Of a stretch of DNA of 5,824 bases, positions 1 through 5,824 are shown piece by piece. Source of the stretch: Desulfobacterales bacterium. GTDB taxonomy: Bacteria; Desulfobacterota; Desulfobacteria; Desulfobacterales; UBA11574. Location of the stretch: positions 1-5,824 of the forward strand of contig JAUVTO010000133.1 of assembly GCA_030601485.1 (NCBI GenBank), given 5' to 3'. Positions within the stretch are counted from its first letter, which is position 1. Each line of letters starts with the position of its first letter. The translations under genes were made by a program, and so were the position numbers. The notes beneath the pieces were generated by a model. That model searched no databases. It was not told where the DNA came from and was given only the letters and a program-made list of their open reading frames with translations.

Positions 1-57
1 TCAATTTTAATTAAATCCGGTTTTAGATTTTTTCAAAGATGGGAAGCCCCCGGCTGA
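1..57 (+). CDS. Possible C-terminal tail of an upstream gene (partial)
   Basis: One forward frame is open from the window edge to a TGA at 55-57 and would encode an 18-residue tail ending in RWEAPG. The other two forward frames stop within the first 15 bases. The last codons (TGG GAA GCC CCC GGC) are richer in G+C than the AT-rich spacer that follows, which fits the end of a coding region. I do not recognise the tail, and 18 open codons can occur by chance, so this is only a possibility. The 66 bases between this stop and the transporter start are AT-rich, with no clear promoter or terminator. Confidence 0.22.
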   Translation, partial: SILIKSGFRFFQRWEAPG

Positions 58-123
58 AAATACTTATTTCTAAAATAATAAGATTATGCTATATTTAAGT
101 AAAATTTTTCAAGATACTATATC

Positions 124-1629
124 ATGGCAAGAGAACAATGGCACAGTCAAACAGGGTTTGTTTTTGCAGCGGTGGGTTCTGCCATCGGGCTCGGCAATAT
201 ATGGCGGTTCAGTTACATGACCTATAAGCATGGAGGAGGTGCATTTTTAATCTCGTATATCATAGCTCTTCTTAGCGTAGGTATTCCGTTATTAATCCTT
301 GAATTTGCAATAGGACATGAGCGAATAGGATCCGCTCCTCTGGCATTCAGAAAGATAAATAAAAAATGGGAATGGCTCGGCTGGTGGTCTGTTACTTTTG
401 TGATGTTCGGCATTGTTCTGTATTATATCACTATTATTTCCTGGTGCTTAAATTATTTCATTAAATCCTTATCCCTGGCCTGGGGGAATGATCCCAACAG
501 TTATTTTTTCACCCAATTTTTAGCAGTCAGTAAATCCCCCTTTGACCTGAAAGGCATTGTCAGCCCTATTTTTATAGGCGTGGCGATTATATGGTTCATT
601 AACTGGGCTATTGTGTACAGAGGGGTAAAAAAAGGGTTAGAGCTCGCAAATAAAATATTTATACCACTGCTTCTTATTCTCACAGCCATCCTGGTTTTCT
701 GGTCTCTTACCCTTGACGGTGCAGGCGCCGGTATAAAAGCCTATTTAAAACCGGACTTCACCATGCTTGCCAAACCCAAGATATGGATAGATGCTTTCAG
801 TCAGATCTTTTTCACCCTTTCTCTGGGCTTCGGTATTATGATAGCCTATGCAAGTTATCTTCCTGAAAAGGCCAATCTGACACGCGGGGCTTATCTTACT
901 GCTTTAATAAATAGTGGTTATTCCATCTTTGCCGGTTTCGCTGTTTTTGCAGTGCTTGGCTTTATGGCTGCTTCACAGGGTCAAGAAATATCACAAGTTG
1001 TGTCAGAGAGTATAGGACTTGCTTTTATTGCCTATCCAAAAGCGCTTTCTATAATGCCAGGCGGAAATATCTTCGGCGCTGTTTTCTTCCTCTGTCTGGT
1101 GGTTGCCGGAATATCCTCTTCTATCTCAACTATAGAGTCTTTTACTTCCGCAGTAATTGACAAGTTCGGCATCAGCAGAAAAACTACCGTTACTGTTCTC
1201 TGTATATTCGGCTTCATAGGCTCCATTATCTTTACAACCAATGCCGGTTTATTCTGGCTTGATATTGCCGATCATTTTTTTACCCATTACGGACTGTTAA
1301 TAGTGGCGATAGCAGAGTGTCTGCTTGTAGGATGGCTGTTTAATATAAAAATAATACGTCAGCATATTAACAGAATCTCTTCTATCAAAGTCGGCGACGG
1401 ATGGGAGTTTTTTATTAAAGTTTTTACTCCGGCTGTACTTGTGGCGCTCCTAACCATCGATTTTTATAATGAGATAAGCAAACCATATGGAGGGTACTCC
1501 TGGACGGCGGTTGTTTTAATCGGTATCGTCTGGCTGCTGATAGATCTGGTCATCGCTTTTATCCTGGCCGCAAGACCCTGGAAGACCGAACACCACAAAG
1601 TAAAAGGCAGGGGAGAAATGCAGGTATAA
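124..1629 (+). CDS. Sodium-dependent transporter, neurotransmitter:sodium symporter (NSS/SNF, LeuT-type) family
   Basis: An inner-membrane secondary transporter that uses the Na+ gradient to import a small organic substrate, in bacteria usually an amino acid. The family signature is clear. TM1 carries GSAIGLGNIWRF (residues 18-29), the unwound segment that binds Na+ and substrate in LeuT, followed by GGGAFLISY (37-45) and the TM2 stretch VGIPLLILEFAIG. TM6 is around SQIFFTLSLGFGIMIAYASY (226-245). TM8 carries AGISSSIS (328-335), matching the Ser/Thr-rich Na+ site of the family. Hydrophobic segments continue to about residue 483, giving about 12 TM helices, and 501 residues is a normal full length. 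The motif reads WRFSY where FPY is more common. ATG 124 is the likely start: an in-frame TAA lies at 100-102 with no start between, and the N-terminus fits the family. No convincing Shine-Dalgarno precedes it. The substrate cannot be predicted from these motifs. nadK follows 23 bases later on the same strand. Confidence 0.95.
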   Translation: MAREQWHSQTGFVFAAVGSAIGLGNIWRFSYMTYKHGGGAFLISYIIALLSVGIPLLILEFAIGHERIGSAPLAFRKINKKWEWLGWWSVTFVMFGIVLYYITIISWCLNYFIKSLSLAWGNDPNSYFFTQFLAVSKSPFDLKGIVSPIFIGVAIIWFINWAIVYRGVKKGLELANKIFIPLLLILTAILVFWSLTLDGAGAGIKAYLKPDFTMLAKPKIWIDAFSQIFFTLSLGFGIMIAYASYLPEKANLTRGAYLTALINSGYSIFAGFAVFAVLGFMAASQGQEISQVVSESIGLAFIAYPKALSIMPGGNIFGAVFFLCLVVAGISSSISTIESFTSAVIDKFGISRKTTVTVLCIFGFIGSIIFTTNAGLFWLDIADHFFTHYGLLIVAIAECLLVGWLFNIKIIRQHINRISSIKVGDGWEFFIKVFTPAVLVALLTIDFYNEISKPYGGYSWTAVVLIGIVWLLIDLVIAFILAARPWKTEHHKVKGRGEMQV

Positions 1630-1633
1630 CAAT

Positions 1634-1640
1634 AAAGGAG
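1634..1640 (+). promoter_or_regulatory. Ribosome binding site of the NAD kinase gene
   Basis: AAAGGAG lies in the 23-base gap between the transporter stop and the GTG at 1653, with a rather long spacer of 12 bases. It supports GTG 1653 as the start, because the encoded N-terminus beginning MKKIGIVVK is the first beta strand expected of NAD kinases. Its position just after the transporter stop also suggests that both genes share one mRNA. Confidence 0.7.
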
Positions 1641-1652
1641 TAATACTTAGCC

Positions 1653-2507
1653 GTGAAAAAGATAGGGATTGTTGTAAAAGAAGACGCTGAAGCAAATAAA
1701 AAGGCCGATGAACTTGAAAATTGGCTGCGTTCAAAAGATATAGATGTGGTCAGAAAAGAAAACCTGCCTCCAAGAAGCAGAATTGCAGACAAAGATAAAT
1801 CTTGTGCTCCGGCGGATCTGCTTTATATTTTCGTGCTCGGAGGAGACGGCACTTTTTTGAGTGCGGTTCGCTGGATAGGAGACCAAAACATACCGATTAT
1901 CGGAGTCAAGTTCGGTGAAGTCGGTTTTCTGGCGGAAACCGTCGAAGAGAACCTTTTTTCTGCTGCCGATGCTGTTTTAAATAACGAGTTCGACATAGAA
2001 CCCAGGATGCGCCTTCTGGTTACGGTTATCAGGGAGGAAAAAGAACTGGCCCGTGAAACCGTGTTGAACGATATTGTCATCAACAAGGGTGCGCTTGCAA
2101 GACTTGCCCATATCGAAACGTATATAAACGATCAATATTTGACCACATACAGTGCAGACGGACTAATCGTTGCAACTCCCACCGGTTCAACCGCCTATTC
2201 ACTTGCTGCCGGTGGTCCGATTATCCATCCGGCAGTGCCGGGTATCTTAATGACACCGATCTGCCCGTTCACACTGACCAACCGTCCGCTCATTGTTCCT
2301 GATTCAGCAAGCATCAAGCTCAGGCTTGGAAAAAAGTCATCGGATATCATGCTGACATTTGACGGCCAGGTCGGTATCGAGATCAATGAAGAGCACACCA
2401 TCATTATCCGGAAAGGTCTCTATCCCGTTAAAATGATCACATTGCCGGGCCAGCATTATTTTGATGTGCTCAAGGCCAAACTAAGGTGGAGCGGAGGCCG
2501 CGTTTAA
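1653..2507 (+). CDS. nadK: NAD(+) kinase (ATP-NAD kinase)
   Basis: Cytoplasmic enzyme that phosphorylates NAD+ to NADP+ using ATP (polyphosphate in some members), the only de novo route to NADP(H). The 284-residue product has the diagnostic motifs in order: the GGDGTFL loop (63-69, with catalytic-type D65), GFLAE (91-95), NDIVIN (139-144), TPTGSTAYSLAAGGPI (175-190), PICPFTLTNRPLI (202-214) and FDGQ (236-239). Length and motif spacing match a complete bacterial NadK. The start is GTG, supported by AAAGGAG at 1634-1640 and by the family N-terminus. One departure is VKFGEVGFL at 85-93, where the family usually has an N-x-G pattern such as NLGxLGFL. The gene lies 23 bases downstream of the transporter and is probably co-transcribed with it. 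It ends 18 bases from the convergent aldolase-like gene. Confidence 0.97.
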   Translation: MKKIGIVVKEDAEANKKADELENWLRSKDIDVVRKENLPPRSRIADKDKSCAPADLLYIFVLGGDGTFLSAVRWIGDQNIPIIGVKFGEVGFLAETVEENLFSAADAVLNNEFDIEPRMRLLVTVIREEKELARETVLNDIVINKGALARLAHIETYINDQYLTTYSADGLIVATPTGSTAYSLAAGGPIIHPAVPGILMTPICPFTLTNRPLIVPDSASIKLRLGKKSSDIMLTFDGQVGIEINEEHTIIIRKGLYPVKMITLPGQHYFDVLKAKLRWSGGRV

Positions 2508-2525
2508 CCGCCCGAATCTGTGGAA

Positions 2526-3680
2526 TTAACGGATTCTGTTAAAATACTCCGCGCGGCAATCATTTTCGATTTTTATAAGATTCTTAAACGGCCGGTTGAA
2601 ATCCGTCTGACCTGCTGTAAAAACACCGTGACCGTAAACGATAACACCCGGCCGATCCTTAATGGCTTCAGGAACCGTGTTGCACAGTCCGTGCGGGCCT
2701 GAACCCACTTCGCCGGAAACAATCGGAATGTCACCAACAAACCGTTCATGTGGGCATTTAATGTGGCACTGACCTCTACATTCGCATTTCTCAATGTCAC
2801 AGTCCATGGAAAGTATGACGGAGAACTTCGGGTGACCGTGCAGGATTGCTTTGCTGTCGGTATTTTTAACAATTTTCAGATGTGCCGGAAGTTCGCTGGA
2901 AGCGGTGATTGCCGTGCAGGATGAACCGTCTAACGGGCATGGATCTATAAATCCTTGAAGGTTATCCAGACTGCTTCCGGTTTGGCTGATATAGAGCGTA
3001 TCGTTGTAACAAAAAGAAATGTTCCCAAAATAGGAATCAACCAGACGGTGTTCAACAATAAGCATTCCTGCTTCCTGTATCGCCTTCCGAACACTCATTG
3101 CCGAGTCAAAAGGTCCTTTCATGAGTGAAGCTTTAAAACAAGGAGCCGGATCGAGTCTCTTCACAAGCAAGTCAAACAGGTTCTGCCTTTTGTTGTTTAT
3201 CTTTCCATGTTTTACGTCGAACAGGTAATCTGAGAAGAATTTTACAAAACAGGCAAAGCAGACCGAAGAAAATGTAACATAAGCCTGTTCAAGGCCGACA
3301 GTGCCGTAGGTAATAATACCGTGGCCCGGGATGATAACGCTTTTTCGCTCTTTCAGGGCTAAAATAATTGACTCCGATGAAAAATTGAATGAGACCGGAA
3401 GGTCATGGAGGAATGTTCTGGTTTCACAGTCACCGGGAAAGATAATCCCGCCTGACGTTTCCGCCAGATAATCTACGATGCTCCGATACGGCTCGGCAGG
3501 TTGCGAAAAAACAAGGGAGTTAATGCTAAGATGGTCAAATAGTCTTTCAAGTTCAGCACACGCTATGTCATCTCTGTTCCATGAAAGCCGGGCATCAAGC
3601 AGGCCGAGCAGCGGTGCCCCCGGATCTGCCAGGCCACTTTTTAGGAGTTTATCTTCGTATATACGAAAAATTTGATCCAT
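2526..3680 (-). CDS. Class II aldolase/adducin-family protein with two aldolase-like halves and a Cys-rich insertion
   Basis: The C-terminal half (about residues 193-380) is a class II (metal-dependent) aldolase/adducin domain. It has GNIS (219-222), TGSSLDNL (234-241), SSELPAH (261-267, with E263 where fuculose-phosphate aldolase has its catalytic Glu), HGHP (281-284) and YGHG (349-352). H281, H283 and H351 would be the three Zn2+ ligands, so this half looks catalytically competent. The N-terminal half has only a partial, degenerate copy of the fold: residues 100-150 resemble the end of a class II aldolase, including PGHGIITYG (118-126), but no HxHP motif is present. Between HGHP and VSGEVGSG lies a Cys-rich stretch, C294, C299, C301, C305 and C309 plus H311, which could bind a metal. 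The gene starts 23 bases after the AOR stop and is probably its operon partner. The upstream AAAGAAG sits only two bases from the ATG, so the ribosome site is poor. The substrate is unknown; such domains split sugar phosphates or act as epimerases, decarboxylases or dehydratases. Confidence 0.88.
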   Translation of the reverse strand: MDQIFRIYEDKLLKSGLADPGAPLLGLLDARLSWNRDDIACAELERLFDHLSINSLVFSQPAEPYRSIVDYLAETSGGIIFPGDCETRTFLHDLPVSFNFSSESIILALKERKSVIIPGHGIITYGTVGLEQAYVTFSSVCFACFVKFFSDYLFDVKHGKINNKRQNLFDLLVKRLDPAPCFKASLMKGPFDSAMSVRKAIQEAGMLIVEHRLVDSYFGNISFCYNDTLYISQTGSSLDNLQGFIDPCPLDGSSCTAITASSELPAHLKIVKNTDSKAILHGHPKFSVILSMDCDIEKCECRGQCHIKCPHERFVGDIPIVSGEVGSGPHGLCNTVPEAIKDRPGVIVYGHGVFTAGQTDFNRPFKNLIKIENDCRAEYFNRIR

Positions 3681-3703
3681 GGCTTCTTTGTATTATTCTA
3701 CCG

Positions 3704-5452
3704 TTATAAAACAACGAGGCCTAGCTTCCTTGCCATATCCGGAACCGGCATCCCATTTTTATCCAGTTTTCTGACCATATAATAATTGGAACGCGCTTTT
3801 AAAAACGCTTCTCTGTCTATGGGATCAATATCAATACTTGTGTTTTTGTAACCCGGTGAGTCAAAAAAACGGCCCGGCAGATCATCATCCTTTTCTGTAA
3901 AACCGTTGGCTGCATTCATGATCCGCTCATTATAATAGATCCGTTCACCGGTCTTATATAGATCCTGTCCGGTTGTCTTTATTCCTGTAACGGCGGTATA
4001 AATCCTGGCATACTCCTCGAGGGATGCGGCAAAGAATATGAATTTGCACGCGGTGAGGGAATCGGCCACTGCATTTAAATCTTCACCGATTTTTATTATT
4101 CTCGCTTTGCCTTTGAAACTAAAGCGATCGGTGGCAACCGGTTTCCTTAAAATCTCGTGGCTGACAGGGTATGCTCTCAAATGGCATCCTCCACGCGTGG
4201 ATGTTGCATAAGCCAGGGCCATCCCATATGCGCCTCTGGGGTCATAGGCCGGTAGTTCCTGTCCTTTGACCGCCATCGCAAGATCGGAACGGCCGAGACG
4301 CTTTGCATATGTTGAGGCGCCCATGCCGAGCTCTGTACCCATGCCTCTTTTTTTTCCAATATCAAGAAGCAGAGAGACGATTTCATTAGGCGACAGTCTT
4401 TTTTGTGAAATTTCTGAAAAGCAAGCCAGGGTGGCTGCAGCCGAAATGGTGTCCATGCCCATTTCATTACATATCCGGTTTGCTCGGATTACCGTGTTTA
4501 TATCGCTGTTGTCTAATAGGGCACTAAAATGAGACATGGTTTCAAATTCGGGGATGCTGGTCCGGTTTTTAGTTATTTTCTTACAAAGAATGTGGCATCC
4601 TCGGCATCCGATTTTTTTAGGAGCATATCTTTTCTTGAAAGCATGGGCATTCATCAAGGAAGCCCGGCTAAACTTTGTTTGGCGAAAATTGTCGGTGGGC
4701 ATCATGCATCTGGCATCCATAAGATCATACAATGCACCGGTGCCAAAGCGGGATATTCCGAATTCTCCAAGAAGAATCGGTGAAGCCGCTGCAAGCCTGA
4801 AAACATCTTCCCGGGCTTTTCTGAGATCTTGGGTATTAAAGATTTTGGTTTTACCGTTACCTTTTACGGTAATGTATTTTATGTTTTTGGAAGCCAATAC
4901 CCGTCCGATGCCGCTTCTACCCGCTGCAAAATGCCGATCTACAATGATGCTGGAAAAAACAACTCCGCTTTCGGCTGCGGGTCCTATAACCGCCGTAGAT
5001 CCTTTGCCCTTTAGCAGTGAATGAACATAACCTGTTTGCCGGCCGGCAAGATGGCATGCATCTGTGACATGGATAGAAGCGTTCAATATCTCTATGCCGG
5101 AAAGTGTATGGCTCTTTCCGGTTATAATAATGCCGTCAAACCCGGCTTTTTTTAATTCTGTGCCGAAAGATCCTCCCACCGAAGAATCACCCACCGTGCC
5201 GGTCAGCGGTGAGCGGGACATAATGGTCATCCGTCCGGATGTGGGAGAGCGCGTATTAACCAGAGGTCCGGTGAAAATGAGAAGCGGCATATCCGGATCA
5301 TCCCAGTTGAGTGTTATTCTTTTGCTGAGGTAATATCCGGCCAGGCCTCTCCCTCCGATAAACTTTTTTAGTATCTCCGGATCGGCGGTTTCGACGCTCC
5401 AGGTTTGATCAGAGAGGTTTAGTCTTGCAATTTTTCCGCACCATCCATACAT
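3704..5452 (-). CDS. Aldehyde:ferredoxin oxidoreductase family protein (tungsten/pterin and [4Fe-4S] enzyme)
   Basis: Cytoplasmic oxidoreductase of the AOR family, whose characterised members oxidise aldehydes to carboxylic acids and pass two electrons to ferredoxin. The N-terminal domain has GGRGLAGY (33-40), RSPLTGTVGDSSVGGSFG (80-97) and AGRSGIGRVLASKN (177-190), all typical of pterin binding. The [4Fe-4S] ligands are C283, C286 and C290 (GCRGCHILC) plus the distant C469 in DSLTACKF. The signature DPRGAYGMALAYATSTRGG (404-422) is followed by C423 and H424. PEFET (301-305) and H424 lie about where Pyrococcus furiosus AOR has its active-site Glu and His, judged by position only. At 582 residues it is close to the roughly 605 of that enzyme. 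The start is supported by the family-like MYGWCGKI and a GGGA at 5458-5461 with a 5-base spacer. No ferredoxin-like or flavoprotein partner subunit lies next to it in the window; an aldolase-like gene follows and mobB is divergent. The substrate, and W versus Mo, cannot be read from the sequence. Confidence 0.95.
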   Translation of the reverse strand: MYGWCGKIARLNLSDQTWSVETADPEILKKFIGGRGLAGYYLSKRITLNWDDPDMPLLIFTGPLVNTRSPTSGRMTIMSRSPLTGTVGDSSVGGSFGTELKKAGFDGIIITGKSHTLSGIEILNASIHVTDACHLAGRQTGYVHSLLKGKGSTAVIGPAAESGVVFSSIIVDRHFAAGRSGIGRVLASKNIKYITVKGNGKTKIFNTQDLRKAREDVFRLAAASPILLGEFGISRFGTGALYDLMDARCMMPTDNFRQTKFSRASLMNAHAFKKRYAPKKIGCRGCHILCKKITKNRTSIPEFETMSHFSALLDNSDINTVIRANRICNEMGMDTISAAATLACFSEISQKRLSPNEIVSLLLDIGKKRGMGTELGMGASTYAKRLGRSDLAMAVKGQELPAYDPRGAYGMALAYATSTRGGCHLRAYPVSHEILRKPVATDRFSFKGKARIIKIGEDLNAVADSLTACKFIFFAASLEEYARIYTAVTGIKTTGQDLYKTGERIYYNERIMNAANGFTEKDDDLPGRFFDSPGYKNTSIDIDPIDREAFLKARSNYYMVRKLDKNGMPVPDMARKLGLVVL

Positions 5453-5468
5453 GGTAATCCCAATAAAA

Positions 5469-5524
5469 ATTTGAGTGTTGTTTCAAAATATTTTTTTTAA
5501 CCCAATGGCGTAATTGTCTCAAAT
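5469..5524 (-). other. Inverted repeat in the AOR operon leader
   Basis: On the - strand, ATTTGAG (5524-5518) and CTCAAAT (5475-5469) are perfect 7-base complements separated by 42 bases, all within the predicted untranslated leader of the AOR mRNA. The stem would close a large AT-rich loop ending about seven bases before the GGGA ribosome site. A 7-base repeat in AT-rich DNA can arise by chance, so a role is only a possibility. Confidence 0.25.
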
Positions 5525-5539
5525 CTTTCCCCATAATCA

Positions 5540-5568
5540 AGTTTAGAGAAACCGGTCCTGGGTGTCAA
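5540..5568 (-). promoter_or_regulatory. Predicted sigma70-type promoter of the AOR-aldolase operon
   Basis: Read on the - strand, a perfect TTGACA (5568-5563) is followed by a 17-base spacer and TAAACT (5545-5540), a 4/6 match to TATAAT. Transcription would begin near 5533, giving a leader of about 80 bases before the ATG at 5452. Perfect -35 box and ideal spacing make this the best candidate for the operon promoter; no experimental support exists. Confidence 0.6.
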
Positions 5569-5596
5569 GCGGTTAAGAACGGTTTTTGTGCTCACC

Positions 5597-5625
5597 TTGA
5601 CATTACTTATTTTTCTACTTATGTT
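5597..5625 (+). promoter_or_regulatory. Predicted sigma70-type promoter of mobB
   Basis: A perfect TTGACA (5597-5602) is followed by a 17-base spacer and TATGTT (5620-5625), a 4/6 match to TATAAT. Transcription would begin near 5632, leaving a leader of about 100 bases before the ATG at 5732. It mirrors the AOR promoter on the other strand. Confidence 0.6.
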
Positions 5626-5664
5626 CACACAAAATCAAAAACAACTTCTCAATAAATTATGGCG

Positions 5665-5707
5665 ACCTCTGGTGATAAAATGTAAAAAATCAGATTTTTT
5701 GAGAGGT
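5665..5707 (+). other. Inverted repeats in the mobB leader (possible RNA hairpin or operator)
   Basis: An outer pair, ACCTCT (5665-5670) and AGAGGT (5702-5707), encloses a perfect inner pair, AAAAAATC (5684-5691) and GATTTTTT (5693-5700), around a single central A. In RNA the one-base centre cannot form a normal loop, so a few inner pairs would have to open. The inner AT palindrome could equally be a protein binding site. It lies between the predicted mobB promoter and the weak ribosome site. I see no match to a known riboswitch that I could defend. Confidence 0.4.
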
Positions 5708-5731
5708 TTCAAATAAAAAAGGTACGTTGCC

Positions 5732-5824
5732 ATGCTGCCTATTATTTCTGTTGTAGGTAAATCCAAATCCGGCAAGACCACATTGATCGAAAAGCTGATT
5801 CCCGAACTAAAAAAACGGGGATAC
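5732..5824 (+). CDS. mobB: Molybdopterin-guanine dinucleotide biosynthesis protein MobB, N-terminal part (runs off the window)
   Basis: The 31 visible residues begin MLPIISVVGKSKSGKTTL and continue to LKKRGY. This is the first beta strand and the Walker A loop (G9-KSKSG-K15-T16) of MobB, a GTP-binding P-loop protein that assists MobA in attaching GMP to molybdopterin to make the guanine dinucleotide cofactor. IEKLIPELKKRGY after the P-loop is the usual MobB helix. AAGG at 5719-5722 lies nine bases upstream of the ATG. Other small P-loop proteins (a MobB domain fused to MobA or MoeA, or another GTPase) cannot be excluded from 31 residues. The gene is divergent from the AOR operon. Known AOR enzymes carry a bis-pterin without a nucleotide, so MobB may chiefly serve other Mo/W enzymes such as formate dehydrogenase. 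Confidence 0.82.
   Translation, partial: MLPIISVVGKSKSGKTTLIEKLIPELKKRGY

Larger units (their letters stand above)
5453..5731. promoter_or_regulatory. Divergent intergenic control region between the AOR operon and mobB
   Basis: This 279-base AT-rich region holds no plausible gene. From left to right it contains the AOR ribosome site (GGGA, 5458-5461 on the - strand), a 7-base inverted repeat in the AOR leader (5469-5475 with 5518-5524), the AOR promoter (5540-5568, - strand), the mobB promoter (5597-5625, + strand), an inverted repeat in the mobB leader (5665-5707) and a weak ribosome site for mobB (AAGG, 5719-5722). Back-to-back promoters with only 28 bases between the -35 boxes allow one regulator to control both directions. 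A possible 8-codon ORF at 5659-5685 has no ribosome site and is not called. Confidence 0.7.

Noticed and set aside
45..55. AGCC-CCC-GGCT hairpin as a terminator
   Set aside because: Only four base pairs with a three-base loop and no T tract after it on either strand.
61..90. Possible promoter of the transporter gene (TATGCT at 85-90 with a -35-like TACTTA at 61-66) and a CTTATT/AATAAG repeat at 63-82
   Set aside because: The -35 match is poor and the sequence is AT-rich, so such matches are expected by chance.
1630..1652. Small MetS-like accessory subunit gene after the NSS transporter
   Set aside because: Only 23 bases separate the transporter from nadK and no short ORF fits there.
2520..2702. 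Forward ORF of 60 codons overlapping the end of the aldolase-like gene
   Set aside because: It lies antisense to a gene with clear family motifs (GHG, third metal His) and has no recognisable protein features.
4536..5024. Forward ORF of 162 codons inside the AOR gene
   Set aside because: Antisense to the cysteine-cluster and pterin-binding parts of AOR; its translation looks like an arbitrary frame with no domain.
5659..5685. Eight-codon ORF in the mobB leader as a leader peptide
   Set aside because: No ribosome binding site and no run of regulatory codons; it is just a chance ATG.
5480..5713. Direct repeat GTTTCAAA at 5480-5487 and 5706-5713
   Set aside because: An eight-base match in a 279-base AT-rich region is within chance expectation and no further copies were seen.

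Overview
The window reads as a stretch of chromosome from an anaerobic bacterium, most likely a member of the Desulfobacterota (Desulfobacterales-like). This placement is an inference. It rests on the combination of a tungsten-type aldehyde:ferredoxin oxidoreductase, a two-part class II aldolase-like protein and a MobB cofactor protein, in DNA of moderate G+C with AT-rich spacers. No rRNA, tRNA, CRISPR array, insertion sequence or phage gene was seen.

Left part, + strand (124-2507): a 501-residue neurotransmitter:sodium symporter (NSS/LeuT-type) is followed after 23 bases by an NAD kinase gene with a GTG start and a good ribosome binding site. The two probably share a transcript. The first 57 bases hold one open frame that may be the tail of an upstream gene.

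Middle and right part, - strand (5452-2526): a 582-residue aldehyde:ferredoxin oxidoreductase (AOR) is followed 23 bases later by a 384-residue class II aldolase/adducin-family protein. The aldolase-like gene ends tail-to-tail with nadK, with only 18 bases between the stop codons and no obvious intrinsic terminator. The pair makes biochemical sense: an aldolase can release an aldehyde, and an AOR oxidises aldehydes to carboxylic acids while reducing ferredoxin. The physiological substrate cannot be read from the sequence.

Right edge (5453-5824): a 279-base divergent control region separates the AOR operon from mobB, which runs off the window after 31 codons. It holds two back-to-back sigma70-type promoters. 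Each has a perfect TTGACA -35 box, a 17-base spacer and a 4/6 match to the -10 box. The two -35 boxes form a 7-base inverted repeat, and each transcript would have a leader of roughly 80-100 bases containing an inverted repeat. This suggests coordinated control of a Mo/W-pterin enzyme and a pterin-cofactor maturation gene.

The best candidates for something undescribed are the AOR/aldolase/mobB locus as a unit and the aldolase-like protein itself. The latter has a degenerate N-terminal aldolase-like half and a five-cysteine insertion just after the metal-binding HxH motif of its C-terminal half.
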